In this document: piece after piece, positions 29,238 through 37,606 of the stretch | Numbering within the stretch: the first letter of the stretch is position 1 | Layout: every line of letters starts with the position of its first letter | Source of the DNA: Homoserinibacter sp. YIM 151385 | GTDB taxonomy: Bacteria; Actinomycetota; Actinomycetes; Actinomycetales; Microbacteriaceae | Assembly (NCBI RefSeq): GCF_027912415.1 | Contig: NZ_CP115175.1 | Location: 1,054,001 to 1,118,000 of the forward strand | Direction of reading: 5' to 3' | Length of the DNA: 64,000 nt | Notes under the pieces: model-generated | Database searches by the model: none | What the model was told of the DNA's origin: nothing | Seen by the model: only the letters and a program-made list of their open reading frames with translations | Made by a program: the position numbers and the translations under genes

Positions 29238-29818
29238 ACCTCGTCGAGCGTCCCCGCTGCCCCGTCCCCGCGGGGATGCCGCTGCAGCCAGCCCCACAGC
29301 AGGACCGCCGCGAGCACGACCGTCGCGGCGTGGGCGACGAGGTCGTGGAGGGCGCCGATCACGCCGTCGAGGATCGCCGTCGAGACGCCGCCGAAGGCCT
29401 CCAGGAAGAGCCCCGGGAAGCCCGTCGCGGCACCGAGGATGGCGAGCAGCACGGCGAGCGCCGCCTGCACGAGCATCCCGATCGCGGCCGCGAGGAGTGC
29501 GCGGGTCACGACCTGGGCGAGCCGCAGCTCCGGGCCGATCGGGGCGATCTGCCAGAGGACCGCGAAGATGCCGAGCGCGAACGGCAGGGCGCCCGTGAAG
29601 GATTCCGCGAGCTGCGCCTGCCAGATGGGCCCCAGCGCACCCGCGCCCGTCACGCCGCCGATCCCCGCCGCGTTCGCGGTCGCGAGGGCCGCGTGCAGCA
29701 CGTTCTGCAGGAGCATCGCGGCGAACACCGCCGACGAGGCGACGAGCGCCGGCATCGCGCCGCGCCGGTCGAGCGTCCGCGCGACCTGCGGCCGCATCCC
29801 CTCGGATCGCTCCGCCAT
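29234..29818 (-). CDS. Alanine-rich integral membrane protein of unknown function
   Basis: This 194-residue protein has about five hydrophobic helices, for example ALVASSAVFAAMLLQNVLHAA, TGALPFALGIFAVLWQIAPI and LLAAAIGMLVQAALAVLLAIL (helix positions roughly 24-44, 72-92 and 108-128). I do not recognise the family. The ATG at 29818 is chosen as the nearest start before the first helix, though its ribosome binding site is weak. A TAGGCT box near 29865 could serve as its promoter. It ends within the rplU promoter. Confidence 0.55.
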   Translation of the reverse strand: MAERSEGMRPQVARTLDRRGAMPALVASSAVFAAMLLQNVLHAALATANAAGIGGVTGAGALGPIWQAQLAESFTGALPFALGIFAVLWQIAPIGPELRLAQVVTRALLAAAIGMLVQAALAVLLAILGAATGFPGLFLEAFGGVSTAILDGVIGALHDLVAHAATVVLAAVLLWGWLQRHPRGDGAAGTLDEV

Positions 29819-29924
29819 GCCCGTGCCCCGTCCCGCCGGACCATGATCGACCGGCGGCTCGAGCCTAGCGAGGGGAGGGCGGCGCGAGCGCGCGGGCGCC
29901 GCACGGGTCCATGATGGGGGCACT

Positions 29925-30212
29925 GTGATCCTCATCGACGAGCCCGTCTGGCCCGCCCACGGCACGCTGTGGGCGCACCTCGTGACGGACGAGCGCCTCG
30001 AGGAGCTGCACGACTTCGCGGGCCGCGCCGGCATCCCCCGCCGCGCCTTCGATCACGACCACTACGACGTGCCGCAGGAGCGCTGGGACGAGCTCGTCGC
30101 GCTCGGCGCGCAGCCCGTCACGGGGCGCGAGCTGCTGCGACGGCTGCAGGCCGCGGGCCTCCGTGTCACGCAGCGCGAGAAGGGGGCGCGCGCCGCGGGC
30201 GCCGGGGAGTAG
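29925..30212 (+). CDS. DUF4031 domain protein
   Basis: This 95-residue protein matches the short DUF4031 family: the start VILIDEPVWPAHGTLWAHLV, then LHDFAGRAGIPRRAFDHDHYDVP. The conserved His and Asp residues in the His-Asp-His-Tyr-Asp stretch suggest a metal or acid-base site, but no function is established. The GTG at 29925 has no ribosome binding site. A CATGAT box nine bases upstream may drive a leaderless transcript. A DUF4287 gene follows by 26 bases. Confidence 0.8.
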   Translation: MILIDEPVWPAHGTLWAHLVTDERLEELHDFAGRAGIPRRAFDHDHYDVPQERWDELVALGAQPVTGRELLRRLQAAGLRVTQREKGARAAGAGE

Positions 30213-30238
30213 ATTCCGAGCGAGAGATCGGAGCGCCC

Positions 30239-30532
30239 ATGTCCTTCCAGGCCTACCTCGACGCCGTCGAGACCAAGACCGGGCTCACGCCGCGACAGCT
30301 CCTCGAGCTCGCCCGCGAGCGCGGCCTCGCCGAGCCCGGCGTCAAGGCGGGCGCGATCCTCGAATGGCTCAAGGACGACTACGGGCTGGGGCGCGGCCAC
30401 GGCATGGCCATGGTCCACGTCATCCAGAAGGGGCCGCGGATCGACTCGAAGCACGTCGGCACGGACGGCGCCCACCGCGACGAGTCCGACGAGCTGTGGC
30501 TCGACGGGAAGGCGACGCGGCCCGGCGCCTGA
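30239..30532 (+). CDS. DUF4287 domain protein
   Basis: This 97-residue protein starts with the DUF4287 pattern SFQAYLDAVETKTGLTPRQ, continues with KAGAILEWLKDDYGLGRGHGMAMVHVI near residues 37-63, and ends in a short polar tail. The family is small, helical and of unknown function. A GGAG lies just before the ATG. It is probably co-transcribed with the DUF4031 gene and is convergent with rne. Confidence 0.82.
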   Translation: MSFQAYLDAVETKTGLTPRQLLELARERGLAEPGVKAGAILEWLKDDYGLGRGHGMAMVHVIQKGPRIDSKHVGTDGAHRDESDELWLDGKATRPGA

Positions 30533-30570
30533 GGGCTCCGGACCGCGTCTCGCGCTTCCGCGGGAGCCCT
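30532..30570. terminator. Possible bidirectional terminator between the DUF4287 gene and rne
   Basis: AGGGCTCC (30532-30539) and GGAGCCCT (30563-30570) form an 8-bp stem with a 23-base loop in the 36-base gap between the two convergent genes. The loop is long, so the call is tentative. Confidence 0.35.
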
Positions 30571-33232
30571 ACCGCTCGCCGGCCCCCGGCTCGGCGCCGG
30601 GCGTGATGACGGCACCCGAGGTCGAGGCGCGGCGCGAGCGGCGCTGACGTCCGGCCCCCGCCTCCTTCGGCTCGGGCAGCGCCTCGAGCACGGAGTCCAG
30701 GATGAGCTCGGCGTCGTGCGTGCTGATCCGGCGCTGGCGGCCCTTCGCCTTCTTCGCCGAGGAGAGGTCGAGGATGTCGACCGCGGCCTCCGCGGCCGCC
30801 TCGGCGGCGCGCTCGACGGTCGCCGGCGGCTCGGCCGCGGCCGGAGCCTGCGCCCCCGCGCCGGAGCCGGTCTCCGCCTCCGACGTCGAGGCTGTCGCGG
30901 TCGCCTCGGCGGCGGACCCGCCCTCGGCACCGGCCGCGGGCTCGGCGCCCTCCCCCTCGGGGACGTGCGGCACCGTGCTCTTCGCGATCTGGGCGAGCGC
31001 GTTGCGCACATCCTCCGTGATCGCGTGCGTGCCGTTGGATCCTGCGCCCTGCGTCGTCGGCTGCGAGGGCTGGCCGTTCGAGCCGCCGTTCCCGCCGCCG
31101 TTGCCGTTGCCGCGGCCGCCGCGACGCCGTCCGCCGCCCTCGCCGCCGTTCCCGCCGCCCTGCTGCTGCGGGCGGTGCTTCGAGACCGGGTCGTGGTGGA
31201 CGATCAGGCCGCGGCCCGCGCAGACCTCGCAGGTCTCGCTGAAGGACTCGAGGAGCCCGAGCCCGAGCTTCTTGCGCGTCATCTGGATGAGGCCGAGGCT
31301 CGTGACCTCCGCGACCTGGTGCTTCGTCCGGTCGCGGCTCAGGCACTCGACGAGGCGGCGCAGCACGAGGTCGCGGTTCGACTCGAGGACCATGTCGATG
31401 AAGTCGACGACGATGATGCCGCCGATGTCGCGCAGGCGCAGCTGGCGCACGACCTCCTCCGCGGCCTCGAGGTTGTTCTTCGTGACCGTCTCCTCGAGGT
31501 TGCCGCCGGAGCCGACGAACTTCCCCGTGTTGACGTCGACGACCGTCATCGCCTCGGTGCGGTCGATGATGAGCGAGCCGCCGGAGGGCAGCCAGACCTT
31601 GCGGTCGAGCGCCTTCTCGATCTGCTCCGTCACGCGGAAGGCGTCGAAGGCATCCCGCTCGCCCGAGAAGGACTCGAGGCGGTCGAGGAGGTCCGGGGCC
31701 ACCGAGGTGAGGTAGCGGCGGATCGTGCCCTCGACCTCGTCGCCCGCCACCACGAGCTTGTGGAAGTCCTCGTTGAAGACGTCGCGCACGATCTTGATGA
31801 GGAGGTCGGGCTCCGAGTGCAGCAGGGCCGGCGCGTTGCCGATCTCCTGCGCGCGGGCGATCTCCGCCCACTGGCTCGTGAGGCGCTGCACATCGAGCGT
31901 GAGCTGCTCCTCCGTCGCCCCCTCGGCGGCGGTGCGCACGATGACGCCCGCGTCGTCCGGGAGGACCTCCTTGAGGATCTTCTTGAGGCGCGCGCGCTCC
32001 GTGTCCGGGAGCTTGCGGCTGATGCCGTTCATGGAGCCGTTCGGCACGTAGACGAGGTAGCGGCCGGGGAGGCTCACCTGGCTCGTGAGGCGCGCGCCCT
32101 TGTGGCCGACGGGATCCTTCGTCACCTGCACGAGGACGCGGTCGCCGGGCTTGAGCGCGAGCTCGATGCGACGCGGCTGGTTCTTCTTCTCCGGGTCCTG
32201 CTGGACGGCATCCCAGTCGACCTCGCCCGAGTAGAGGACGGCGTTGCGGCCGCGGCCGATGTCGACGAAGGCGGCCTCCATGCTCGGGAGCACGTTCTGG
32301 ACGCGGCCGAGGTACACGTTGCCGATGAGGCTCGACTCGGAGGATCGGGCGACGTAGTGCTCGACGAGCACGCCGTCCTCGAGGACGGCGATCTGGATGC
32401 GGCCCGACTTCTCGCGGACCACCATCTGACGGTCGACGCTCTCGCGGCGGGCGAGGAACTCGGCCTCCGTGATCACGGGGCGGCGGCGGCCGGCGTCGCG
32501 GCCGTCGCGACGGCGCTGCTTCTTCGCCTCGAGGCGGGTCGAGCCCTTGATCTTCTGCGGCTCCGAGATGGGCTCGGGCGCCTGGCGCTGGCGCTGGCGG
32601 CCGCCCTGCTCGGCGGCGCCCTCCTCGCGCTCGCCGCGACGGCGGGTGCGGCGGCGGCTCTGCCCGTCCTCCTCGCCCGCGGGCTGCGAGCCGGCCTGCG
32701 CCGACTGCGGGGCGGCACCGCCCCGCTCCTGCGGGGTGCGGGCCTCGCGGGCCGGCGGCGTCCAGGTCGGGAGGTCGGGGGCGCGGAACAGGAGGTGGCG
32801 CGGCGAGGTCGCGACGAGCGGCGGCTCGGGGTCGGTCTCGGCGGCAGGTGCGTCGGCCGCGGGCTGCACATCGGCGGGCTGCGCCGCGGCGGGCTCTCCG
32901 GCGACGGATGGCCCCTCGGCGGGGTGCTCGGCAGCGGGCTGCTCGGCGGCCGGCTGCTCGGCCGGCGCCGTCGGCACCGACGACGGCTCGGGCGCGACCG
33001 GGGGCACCGGCTGCGCGATCCGCTCGGCGAGCTCGGCGGCCGCGGGGGCCGCGACCTGCTCGGCCTCGCCACGAGTCGCCTCGGTCTCGGGGGCCGGGGC
33101 CGCATCCCGCTGGGCCGCATCCTGCTGGGCCGCATCCTGCTGCGCCGCGGCCTGCTGCGCCGCCTGCTCGGCCGCCTTGCGTCGACGGCCGCCGAGGATG
33201 CCTCGTCGGCCGGGCTTCTTCTCTTCCACCAT
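30569..33232 (-). CDS. rne: Ribonuclease E/G
   Basis: This 887-residue endoribonuclease handles rRNA/tRNA maturation and mRNA decay. A long Ala/Gln/Pro/Glu-rich tail precedes the core, with QQDAA-type repeats near residues 30-42. The core has an S1 domain (SLIGNVYLGRVQNVLPSMEA), catalytic Mg2+ Asp residues in VVDVNTGKF near 566 and IIVVDFIDM near 610, and the zinc-link CEVCAGRG near 667. A disordered basic C terminus of about 200 residues follows. Disorder on both sides of the core is the usual actinobacterial arrangement and serves RNA and partner binding. The ATG has GAGGAG upstream. Confidence 0.95.
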   Translation of the reverse strand: MVEEKKPGRRGILGGRRRKAAEQAAQQAAAQQDAAQQDAAQRDAAPAPETEATRGEAEQVAAPAAAELAERIAQPVPPVAPEPSSVPTAPAEQPAAEQPAAEHPAEGPSVAGEPAAAQPADVQPAADAPAAETDPEPPLVATSPRHLLFRAPDLPTWTPPAREARTPQERGGAAPQSAQAGSQPAGEEDGQSRRRTRRRGEREEGAAEQGGRQRQRQAPEPISEPQKIKGSTRLEAKKQRRRDGRDAGRRRPVITEAEFLARRESVDRQMVVREKSGRIQIAVLEDGVLVEHYVARSSESSLIGNVYLGRVQNVLPSMEAAFVDIGRGRNAVLYSGEVDWDAVQQDPEKKNQPRRIELALKPGDRVLVQVTKDPVGHKGARLTSQVSLPGRYLVYVPNGSMNGISRKLPDTERARLKKILKEVLPDDAGVIVRTAAEGATEEQLTLDVQRLTSQWAEIARAQEIGNAPALLHSEPDLLIKIVRDVFNEDFHKLVVAGDEVEGTIRRYLTSVAPDLLDRLESFSGERDAFDAFRVTEQIEKALDRKVWLPSGGSLIIDRTEAMTVVDVNTGKFVGSGGNLEETVTKNNLEAAEEVVRQLRLRDIGGIIVVDFIDMVLESNRDLVLRRLVECLSRDRTKHQVAEVTSLGLIQMTRKKLGLGLLESFSETCEVCAGRGLIVHHDPVSKHRPQQQGGGNGGEGGGRRRGGRGNGNGGGNGGSNGQPSQPTTQGAGSNGTHAITEDVRNALAQIAKSTVPHVPEGEGAEPAAGAEGGSAAEATATASTSEAETGSGAGAQAPAAAEPPATVERAAEAAAEAAVDILDLSSAKKAKGRQRRISTHDAELILDSVLEALPEPKEAGAGRQRRSRRASTSGAVITPGAEPGAGER

Positions 33233-33545
33233 CGCTGGTGCGCTCCTCGTCCGGGGGCGGCCGCGCCATCCTCCGGGTACTCTCGCCGGCGGTCCGCTTC
33301 ATGGCGGGTCCGCCGAAATCCTGTGGTCTCGATCGGCACGATGCGCGGCATCGGCTCTGATCGATCGCGTGCTCTCACCACACTCGGAACTGGCTGTCCG
33401 ACGCGGTGCGGGGTCGCACTCGCGGTCCGGTAGTGCCCGGAAAAGCCTTCTCGGTCGTCATGTCGAGCGGTGCTCGACCGACTGCGTCAGAGTATCGCAT
33501 GGCCGCACAGGTCCGCGTCTCCCGCCCCGTGACATAATCCGGTCC
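33233..33545. other. Divergent control region of rne and the VKOR gene
   Basis: This 313-base gap holds two promoters. Leftward, TACTCT (33489-33494) is a -10 box that would give rne a leader of about 245 bases. That leader contains a 7-bp perfect hairpin, GTCGAGC-GGT-GCTCGAC (33462-33478). Rightward, CATAAT (33533-33538) lies seven bases before the VKOR ATG. A long structured rne leader fits the autoregulation known for RNase E in Escherichia coli, but this is only an inference here. Confidence 0.5.
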
Positions 33546-34139
33546 ATGGCCGACGGCACCCGGAACCGCACCCCCTGGCTGCTCGCCTCGGCCCTCGTCG
33601 TCCTCGGCCTGATCGGCTGGATCGCCTCCGTCGCGCTCGCGCTCGAGAAGTTCGTCGTCCTCGCGGATCCCGACGCGGCGCTGAGCTGCGACATCAGCGT
33701 GCTCGTGCAGTGCGGCAAGAACCTCGGCTCGTGGCAGGGGGCCGTCTTCGGCTTCCCCAACCCGGTGCTCGGCGTGGCCGGCTTCGTCGCGCCGATCGTC
33801 GTCGGCGCGGGACTCCTCGCCGGCGCGCGCTTCGCCCGCTGGTTCTGGATCGCGTTCCAGCTCGGCCTCACCGGCGCCCTCGTCTTCGTGATCTGGCTCA
33901 TCAGCCAGAGCATCTACGTGCTCGGCACGCTCTGCCCGTGGTGCATGGTCGTCTGGTCGGCCACGATCCCGATGTTCATCTCGACCCTGGTCTGGAACCT
34001 CTCGAGCGGGCACCTCGGCGGCGGGCGCCGACTGGGCCGCGCGCTCTCGCCCTACGTCGTGCCGCTCACCATCGCCGCCTACCTCGTGATCGCGCTGCTC
34101 GCGCAGCTCCGGCTCGACGTGATCGGCTCGCTGAGCTGA
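33546..34139 (+). CDS. Vitamin K epoxide reductase (VKOR) family protein
   Basis: This 197-residue membrane protein has four to five helices and the VKOR signature. Loop cysteines are in SCDISVLVQCGKN (residues about 48-58), and the active-site pair CPWC is near 130-134, preceded by YVLGTL. In actinobacteria VKOR re-oxidises DsbA-like proteins and passes electrons to quinones, replacing DsbB. The DsbA-like gene follows 62 bases downstream, which fits this job. CATAAT lies seven bases before the ATG, so the gene is probably leaderless. Confidence 0.92.
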   Translation: MADGTRNRTPWLLASALVVLGLIGWIASVALALEKFVVLADPDAALSCDISVLVQCGKNLGSWQGAVFGFPNPVLGVAGFVAPIVVGAGLLAGARFARWFWIAFQLGLTGALVFVIWLISQSIYVLGTLCPWCMVVWSATIPMFISTLVWNLSSGHLGGGRRLGRALSPYVVPLTIAAYLVIALLAQLRLDVIGSLS

Positions 34140-34201
34140 CCCGGCTTCTCGGCTCAGCGTCCGCACAGGGTACGGACAGCGGATCGCCATAGCCTCGGCG
34201 G

Positions 34202-35017
34202 GTGCCCGAGGACAAGCTCTCCAAGAACCAGCGCCGCGAGGCCGCCCGCGAGGCGGCCAGGATCTCGCGCGAGAAGGCCCGGCGACGCGAGCGCGCCCTC
34301 CGCATCGCCGTGCCGGCCGGCGTGACGCTCGCGCTCCTCGCGATCGGCGTCGTCGTCGCCCTCGTGATCGTGAACTCGATCCCCAAGGTCAGCTTCCCCG
34401 GCGGCCCCGAGAACATGGCGAGCGACGGCATCCTGTTCCAGGGCGACGCGGGCGAGGTCGTGCCCGTCGCGACGGACGCGATCCCCGAGGACGGCGAGCC
34501 GACCGCGACCGAGCCGCAGGACGGCATCGCGAACATCGTCAGCTACGTCGACTGGGCGTGCCCCGCCTGCAAGAGCTTCGAGGAGGCCTACGCCGGCCCG
34601 ATCGCGGATCTCGTGGCGAGCGGCGGGGCGACCCTCGAGGTCCACCCGGTCGCGATCCTCGACAACGCCTACGCCGGCAGCCGCTACTCGAGCCGCGCAG
34701 CGAACGCCGCCGCCTGCGTCTCGCAGTACGCGCCGGAGTCCTTCCTCGACGTGCAGGAGCAGATGTTCCAGAACCAGCCCTCGGAGGGCACGACGGGCCT
34801 CACGAACGGCGGCATCAAGGAGCTCGTGCAGGCGGGCGGCGTCGACGATCCGGATGTCATGGAGTGCATCGACAGCGAGGGCTTCGAGGACTGGGTGGCG
34901 GCCGCGACAGAGCGCGCCGAGATCCAGGGCACGCCGACGCTCGTCGTGAACGGCACCACCTGGAACGCGCAGGCGGACGGCGACTTCATGGACTTCGTCG
35001 CGGCGCAGGTCGGCTGA
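34202..35017 (+). CDS. DsbA-like thiol-disulfide oxidoreductase, membrane-anchored
   Basis: This 271-residue protein has a basic cytosolic start, one transmembrane helix near residues 35-60 and an extracytoplasmic thioredoxin-4/DsbA domain. The active site is CPAC, with Cys120 and Cys123, and the cis-Pro loop is TPTLVVNG near 244. It should introduce disulfides into exported proteins and be recharged by the VKOR protein encoded just upstream. The GTG at 34202 lies six bases after TAGCCT (34190-34195), so it also has its own leaderless promoter. Confidence 0.92.
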   Translation: MPEDKLSKNQRREAAREAARISREKARRRERALRIAVPAGVTLALLAIGVVVALVIVNSIPKVSFPGGPENMASDGILFQGDAGEVVPVATDAIPEDGEPTATEPQDGIANIVSYVDWACPACKSFEEAYAGPIADLVASGGATLEVHPVAILDNAYAGSRYSSRAANAAACVSQYAPESFLDVQEQMFQNQPSEGTTGLTNGGIKELVQAGGVDDPDVMECIDSEGFEDWVAAATERAEIQGTPTLVVNGTTWNAQADGDFMDFVAAQVG

Positions 35018-35082
35018 CCCGCGGGCCGGCGCGCTCGCACCCGTCGCATCCGCGCCCCCGCATCCCGCCCCCGCACCTGCCT

Positions 35083-35168
35083 CGCATCTGCAAGAGACAC
35101 GTCTGTTGCCAGACAGACGGCCATACCGGCCTGTCCCACGCGACGCAGACATGTCTATTGCAGATGCG
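35083..35168. repeat. Intergenic palindromic element, copy 1 (AGACAYGTCT family)
   Basis: The 23-base arms at 35083-35105 and 35146-35168 pair with two mismatches around a 40-base centre. Inside lie AGACACGTCT (35095-35104), AGACGG (35115-35120), CTGTCC (35131-35136) and AGACATGTCT (35147-35156), each separated by exactly 10 bases. The same spacing recurs at 35255-35316 and 57505-57566. It sits between two convergent genes (dsbA-like and ndk). Confidence 0.85.
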
Positions 35169-35254
35169 ACGGCGACCCCGTGGCGCCCGTCGGGCGCGCC
35201 GAGGACGGCCGCGCTCGCAGGCGGGCAGGCCTGCCGCGGCCGAGCCGACGCCGC

Positions 35255-35316
35255 AGACATGCGAAACGGCGCGAGGACGGTGGGATGCCGCCGTCCTCGC
35301 GCCGAGAGACATGTCT
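35255..35316. repeat. Intergenic palindromic element, copy 2 (AGACAYGTCT family), also a likely ndk terminator
   Basis: AGACATGCGA (35255-35264), GGACGG (35275-35280), CCGTCC (35291-35296) and AGACATGTCT (35307-35316) keep the 10-base spacing of copy 1. The core forms a perfect 13-bp stem: GGCGCGAGGACGG (35268-35280) pairs with CCGTCCTCGCGCC (35291-35303). On the leftward strand the stem is followed by GTTTCG and lies 29 bases past the ndk stop, so it can act as the ndk terminator. The right arm extends to the 14-bp palindrome AGAGACATGTCTCT (35305-35318). Confidence 0.85.
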
Positions 35317-35331
35317 CTTGCGCGTGGTGGG

Positions 35332-35748
35332 TCAGGCGAACCAGAGGGCGAGCTCGCGCGCGGCCGACTCGGGCGAGTCGGAGCCGTGCACGAGGTTCTG
35401 CTGCACCTTGAGGCCCCAGTCGCGGCCGAGGTCGCCGCGGATCGTGCCCGGCGCGGCCGTCGTCGGGTCGGTGGTGCCCGCGAGCGAGCGGAAGCCCTCG
35501 ATGACGCGGTTGCCGGTCACGCGGATCGCGACCACGGGGCCGGACTCCATGAACTCGACGAGCGGCTCGTAGAAGGGCTTGCCCTCGTGCTCGGCGTAGT
35601 GCTCGGCGAGCAGGGCGCGGTCGGCCTGCACCAGCCGGATGTCGACGAGCTGGTAGCCCTTCGCCTCGATGCGGCGCAGGATCTCGCCGGTCAGGCTGCG
35701 GGCGACGCCGTCGGGCTTGACGAGGACGAGGGTCTCTTCGATGTTCAT
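35332..35748 (-). CDS. ndk: Nucleoside diphosphate kinase
   Basis: This 138-residue kinase equalises NTP and dNTP pools through a phospho-His intermediate. The ATP site is LVLVKPDGVARSL at residues 7-19, and the catalytic His121 lies in NLVHGSDS. GGAAGGA precedes the ATG at 35748. It is last in the ileS-folC-DUF4233-ndk series, 35 bases after the DUF4233 gene. Its 3' side carries the symmetric element that can act as terminator. Confidence 0.97.
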   Translation of the reverse strand: MNIEETLVLVKPDGVARSLTGEILRRIEAKGYQLVDIRLVQADRALLAEHYAEHEGKPFYEPLVEFMESGPVVAIRVTGNRVIEGFRSLAGTTDPTTAAPGTIRGDLGRDWGLKVQQNLVHGSDSPESAARELALWFA

Positions 35749-35783
35749 GGGGTCCTTCCGGGATTCGGCGGGGGTTCGGTCGG

Positions 35784-36251
35784 TCAGGAGGCGGATGCGG
35801 CGGCGGCCTTCATGCGGTCGATCTGGCCGCCGCGGATCGCGCAGTAGGCCCAGAACGCCGCGAAGAGGGCGCCGACGAGGAACATGACGGGCAGCAGGAG
35901 CCCGAGGAGGATGAGGCCGAGCTGCACGGCCCAGCCGAGCCACTGCCCCCAGCGGTAGCGCTGGAGGCCGGCGACGACGCTCACGAGCACGATCGCGCCG
36001 AGCCCGCCGCCGAGGGCGAGCGCGGGGTCGAGGAGCTTGAGCCCGAACATCACGAGCGCGACGAAGAACAGCACGGCGGCCTCGAGGCCGAGCGCGATCG
36101 AGCACAGCGTCTCGGTGACGCTGCGCTGGCGGCGCGGGCGGCGCGTCGGCGCGGGCTGCCCGGCGGTCGCGTCCGGCTCCGCGCCCTCCGGCTCGACGCC
36201 GTCCGGCTCCACGCCGTCCGGCTCCACGCCCTCCGTCGCCGCCCCGCTCAC
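35784..36251 (-). CDS. DUF4233 membrane protein
   Basis: This 155-residue protein has a short N-terminal tail made of the five-residue unit GVEPD/GAEPD repeated about four times, encoded by a 15-base repeat. A basic stretch RRPRRQR follows, then about four helices typical of the actinobacterial DUF4233 family (FGLKLLDPALALGGG, YRWGQWLGWAVQ). The function is unknown, but the gene is habitually found after folC. Its GTG overlaps the folC stop (GTGA). Confidence 0.85.
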   Translation of the reverse strand: MSGAATEGVEPDGVEPDGVEPEGAEPDATAGQPAPTRRPRRQRSVTETLCSIALGLEAAVLFFVALVMFGLKLLDPALALGGGLGAIVLVSVVAGLQRYRWGQWLGWAVQLGLILLGLLLPVMFLVGALFAAFWAYCAIRGGQIDRMKAAAASAS

Positions 36252-37606
36252 TTCCAGCCCCCCGCCTCGGCGAGCGCGATCGCCTCGCCGACGAGGGTGA
36301 TGGAGCCGGTCACGACGACCGCGCGCCGCGGCTCGGCGGCCGCCCAGGCTCGCGCCTCGTCGAGTGCGTCCTCCGCGCGGGCGAAGGTCACGACGGCATC
36401 GGGCCCCGCGACGGCGCCCGCGATCTCGGCGAGCTCCTCCTCGCCGATCGCGCGCTCCGACTCCGAGCGCGTGGCGTGGATGCGTGCCGCGATCGGCGCG
36501 AGCTCCCGGACGATGCCGTGCGCGTCCTTGTCGCGCAGCACGCCGAGCACGAGCGCGATCTCCGCGAAGTCGAAGTACTCCTGCATGGCCGCCGCGAGGG
36601 AGGCGGCGCCGTGCGGATTGTGGGCGGCATCCACGAAGACGCTCGGCTCGACGCCGACGAGCTGGAGTCGGCCGGGCGAATCCGCCTCGGCGAGCCCCTG
36701 CACGACGACGTCGAGGTCGAGGGCGCGTGTGCCCTCCCCGAGGAAGGTCTCGACCGCGGCGACGGCGACGGCCGCGTTCTGCGCCTGGTGGTCGCCGTAG
36801 AGCGGCAGGAAGACGCCCTCGTAGCGCCCCGCGATGCCGCGGAGGTCGAGCAGCTGTCCGCCGACCGCCATCGCCGAGGACTCGACCGCGAAGTCGCTGC
36901 GCTCGATCGCGATCGACGCCTCGTCCTGCGCGGCGGCCGCCCGGAGCTCGTCGAGCGCCTCGATCCGCTGATTCGCCGTGACGACCGAGGAGGCGGGCTT
37001 GATGATGCCGGACTTCGTGCGGGCGATGAGCTCGATGGTCGCGCCGAGACGGTCCATGTGGTCGAGTGCGATGGGCGTGAAGACGGCGACCTGCGCATCG
37101 GCGACGTTCGTGCAGTCCCACTCGCCGCCGAGTCCCACCTCGAGCACCATGACATCCACGGGCGCGTCGGCGAAGGCCGCGAAGGCGAGGACGGTGAGCG
37201 CCTCGAAGAAGGTGAGCGGCGGCTCGCCGTTCGCGGTGAGCTCGGCGTCGACCATGAGCAGATAGGGCCGGACGTCCTCCCCCGCGGCCGCGAAGGCCTC
37301 GTCGCTGATCGGCTCGCCGTCGATGACGATGCGCTCGGTCACGCGCTGCAGGTGCGGGCTCGTGAGGAGGCCGGGGCGGAGCCCGGCGGCGCGCAGCAGC
37401 GAGGCGATCATCCGGCTCGTGGAGGTCTTGCCGTTCGTGCCCGCGATCTGGATGACCGGCGCCGAGCGGTGCGGGTCGCCGAGCAGCTCGACGGCGCGCC
37501 GGGTCGCGTCGAGGCGGGGCTCGGGCTGCGCCTCGCCGACGCGCGCCAGCAGCTCCTGGTAGACGGCCTCGGCGGCCTCGCGGAATCCGTCCTGCTCGTC
37601 GCTCAT
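36248..37606 (-). CDS. folC: Bifunctional folylpolyglutamate synthase / dihydrofolate synthase
   Basis: This 452-residue Mur-ligase-fold enzyme adds glutamate to dihydropteroate and folates. The P loop GTNGKTS is at residues 56-62. Other blocks are [26 protein letters not shown] and [10 protein letters not shown] near 315, where His and Asn bind substrate. It is tightly coupled on both sides: its ATG overlaps the ileS stop (ATGA) and its stop overlaps the DUF4233 GTG. Hence its translation may follow the T-box control of ileS. Confidence 0.96.
   Translation of the reverse strand: MSDEQDGFREAAEAVYQELLARVGEAQPEPRLDATRRAVELLGDPHRSAPVIQIAGTNGKTSTSRMIASLLRAAGLRPGLLTSPHLQRVTERIVIDGEPISDEAFAAAGEDVRPYLLMVDAELTANGEPPLTFFEALTVLAFAAFADAPVDVMVLEVGLGGEWDCTNVADAQVAVFTPIALDHMDRLGATIELIARTKSGIIKPASSVVTANQRIEALDELRAAAAQDEASIAIERSDFAVESSAMAVGGQLLDLRGIAGRYEGVFLPLYGDHQAQNAAVAVAAVETFLGEGTRALDLDVVVQGLAEADSPGRLQLVGVEPSVFVDAAHNPHGAASLAAAMQEYFDFAEIALVLGVLRDKDAHGIVRELAPIAARIHATRSESERAIGEEELAEIAGAVAGPDAVVTFARAEDALDEARAWAAAEPRRAVVVTGSITLVGEAIALAEAGGWK

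Larger units (their letters stand above)
35018..35331. other. Convergent intergenic region between dsbA-like gene and ndk
   Basis: These 314 bases contain no credible gene. They hold two copies of the AGACAYGTCT element, 160 bases apart, and between them a GC-rich stretch with short Gly/Arg/Ala-coding shadows only. Confidence 0.8.

Noticed and set aside
33375-33461. 28-codon mini frame in the rne leader
   Set aside because: It has no ribosome binding site and no recognisable peptide; kept only as part of the leader description.
35018-35331. CRISPR array
   Set aside because: The repeats are symmetric hairpin elements, only two at this locus, with no regular spacer units and no cas genes in the window.
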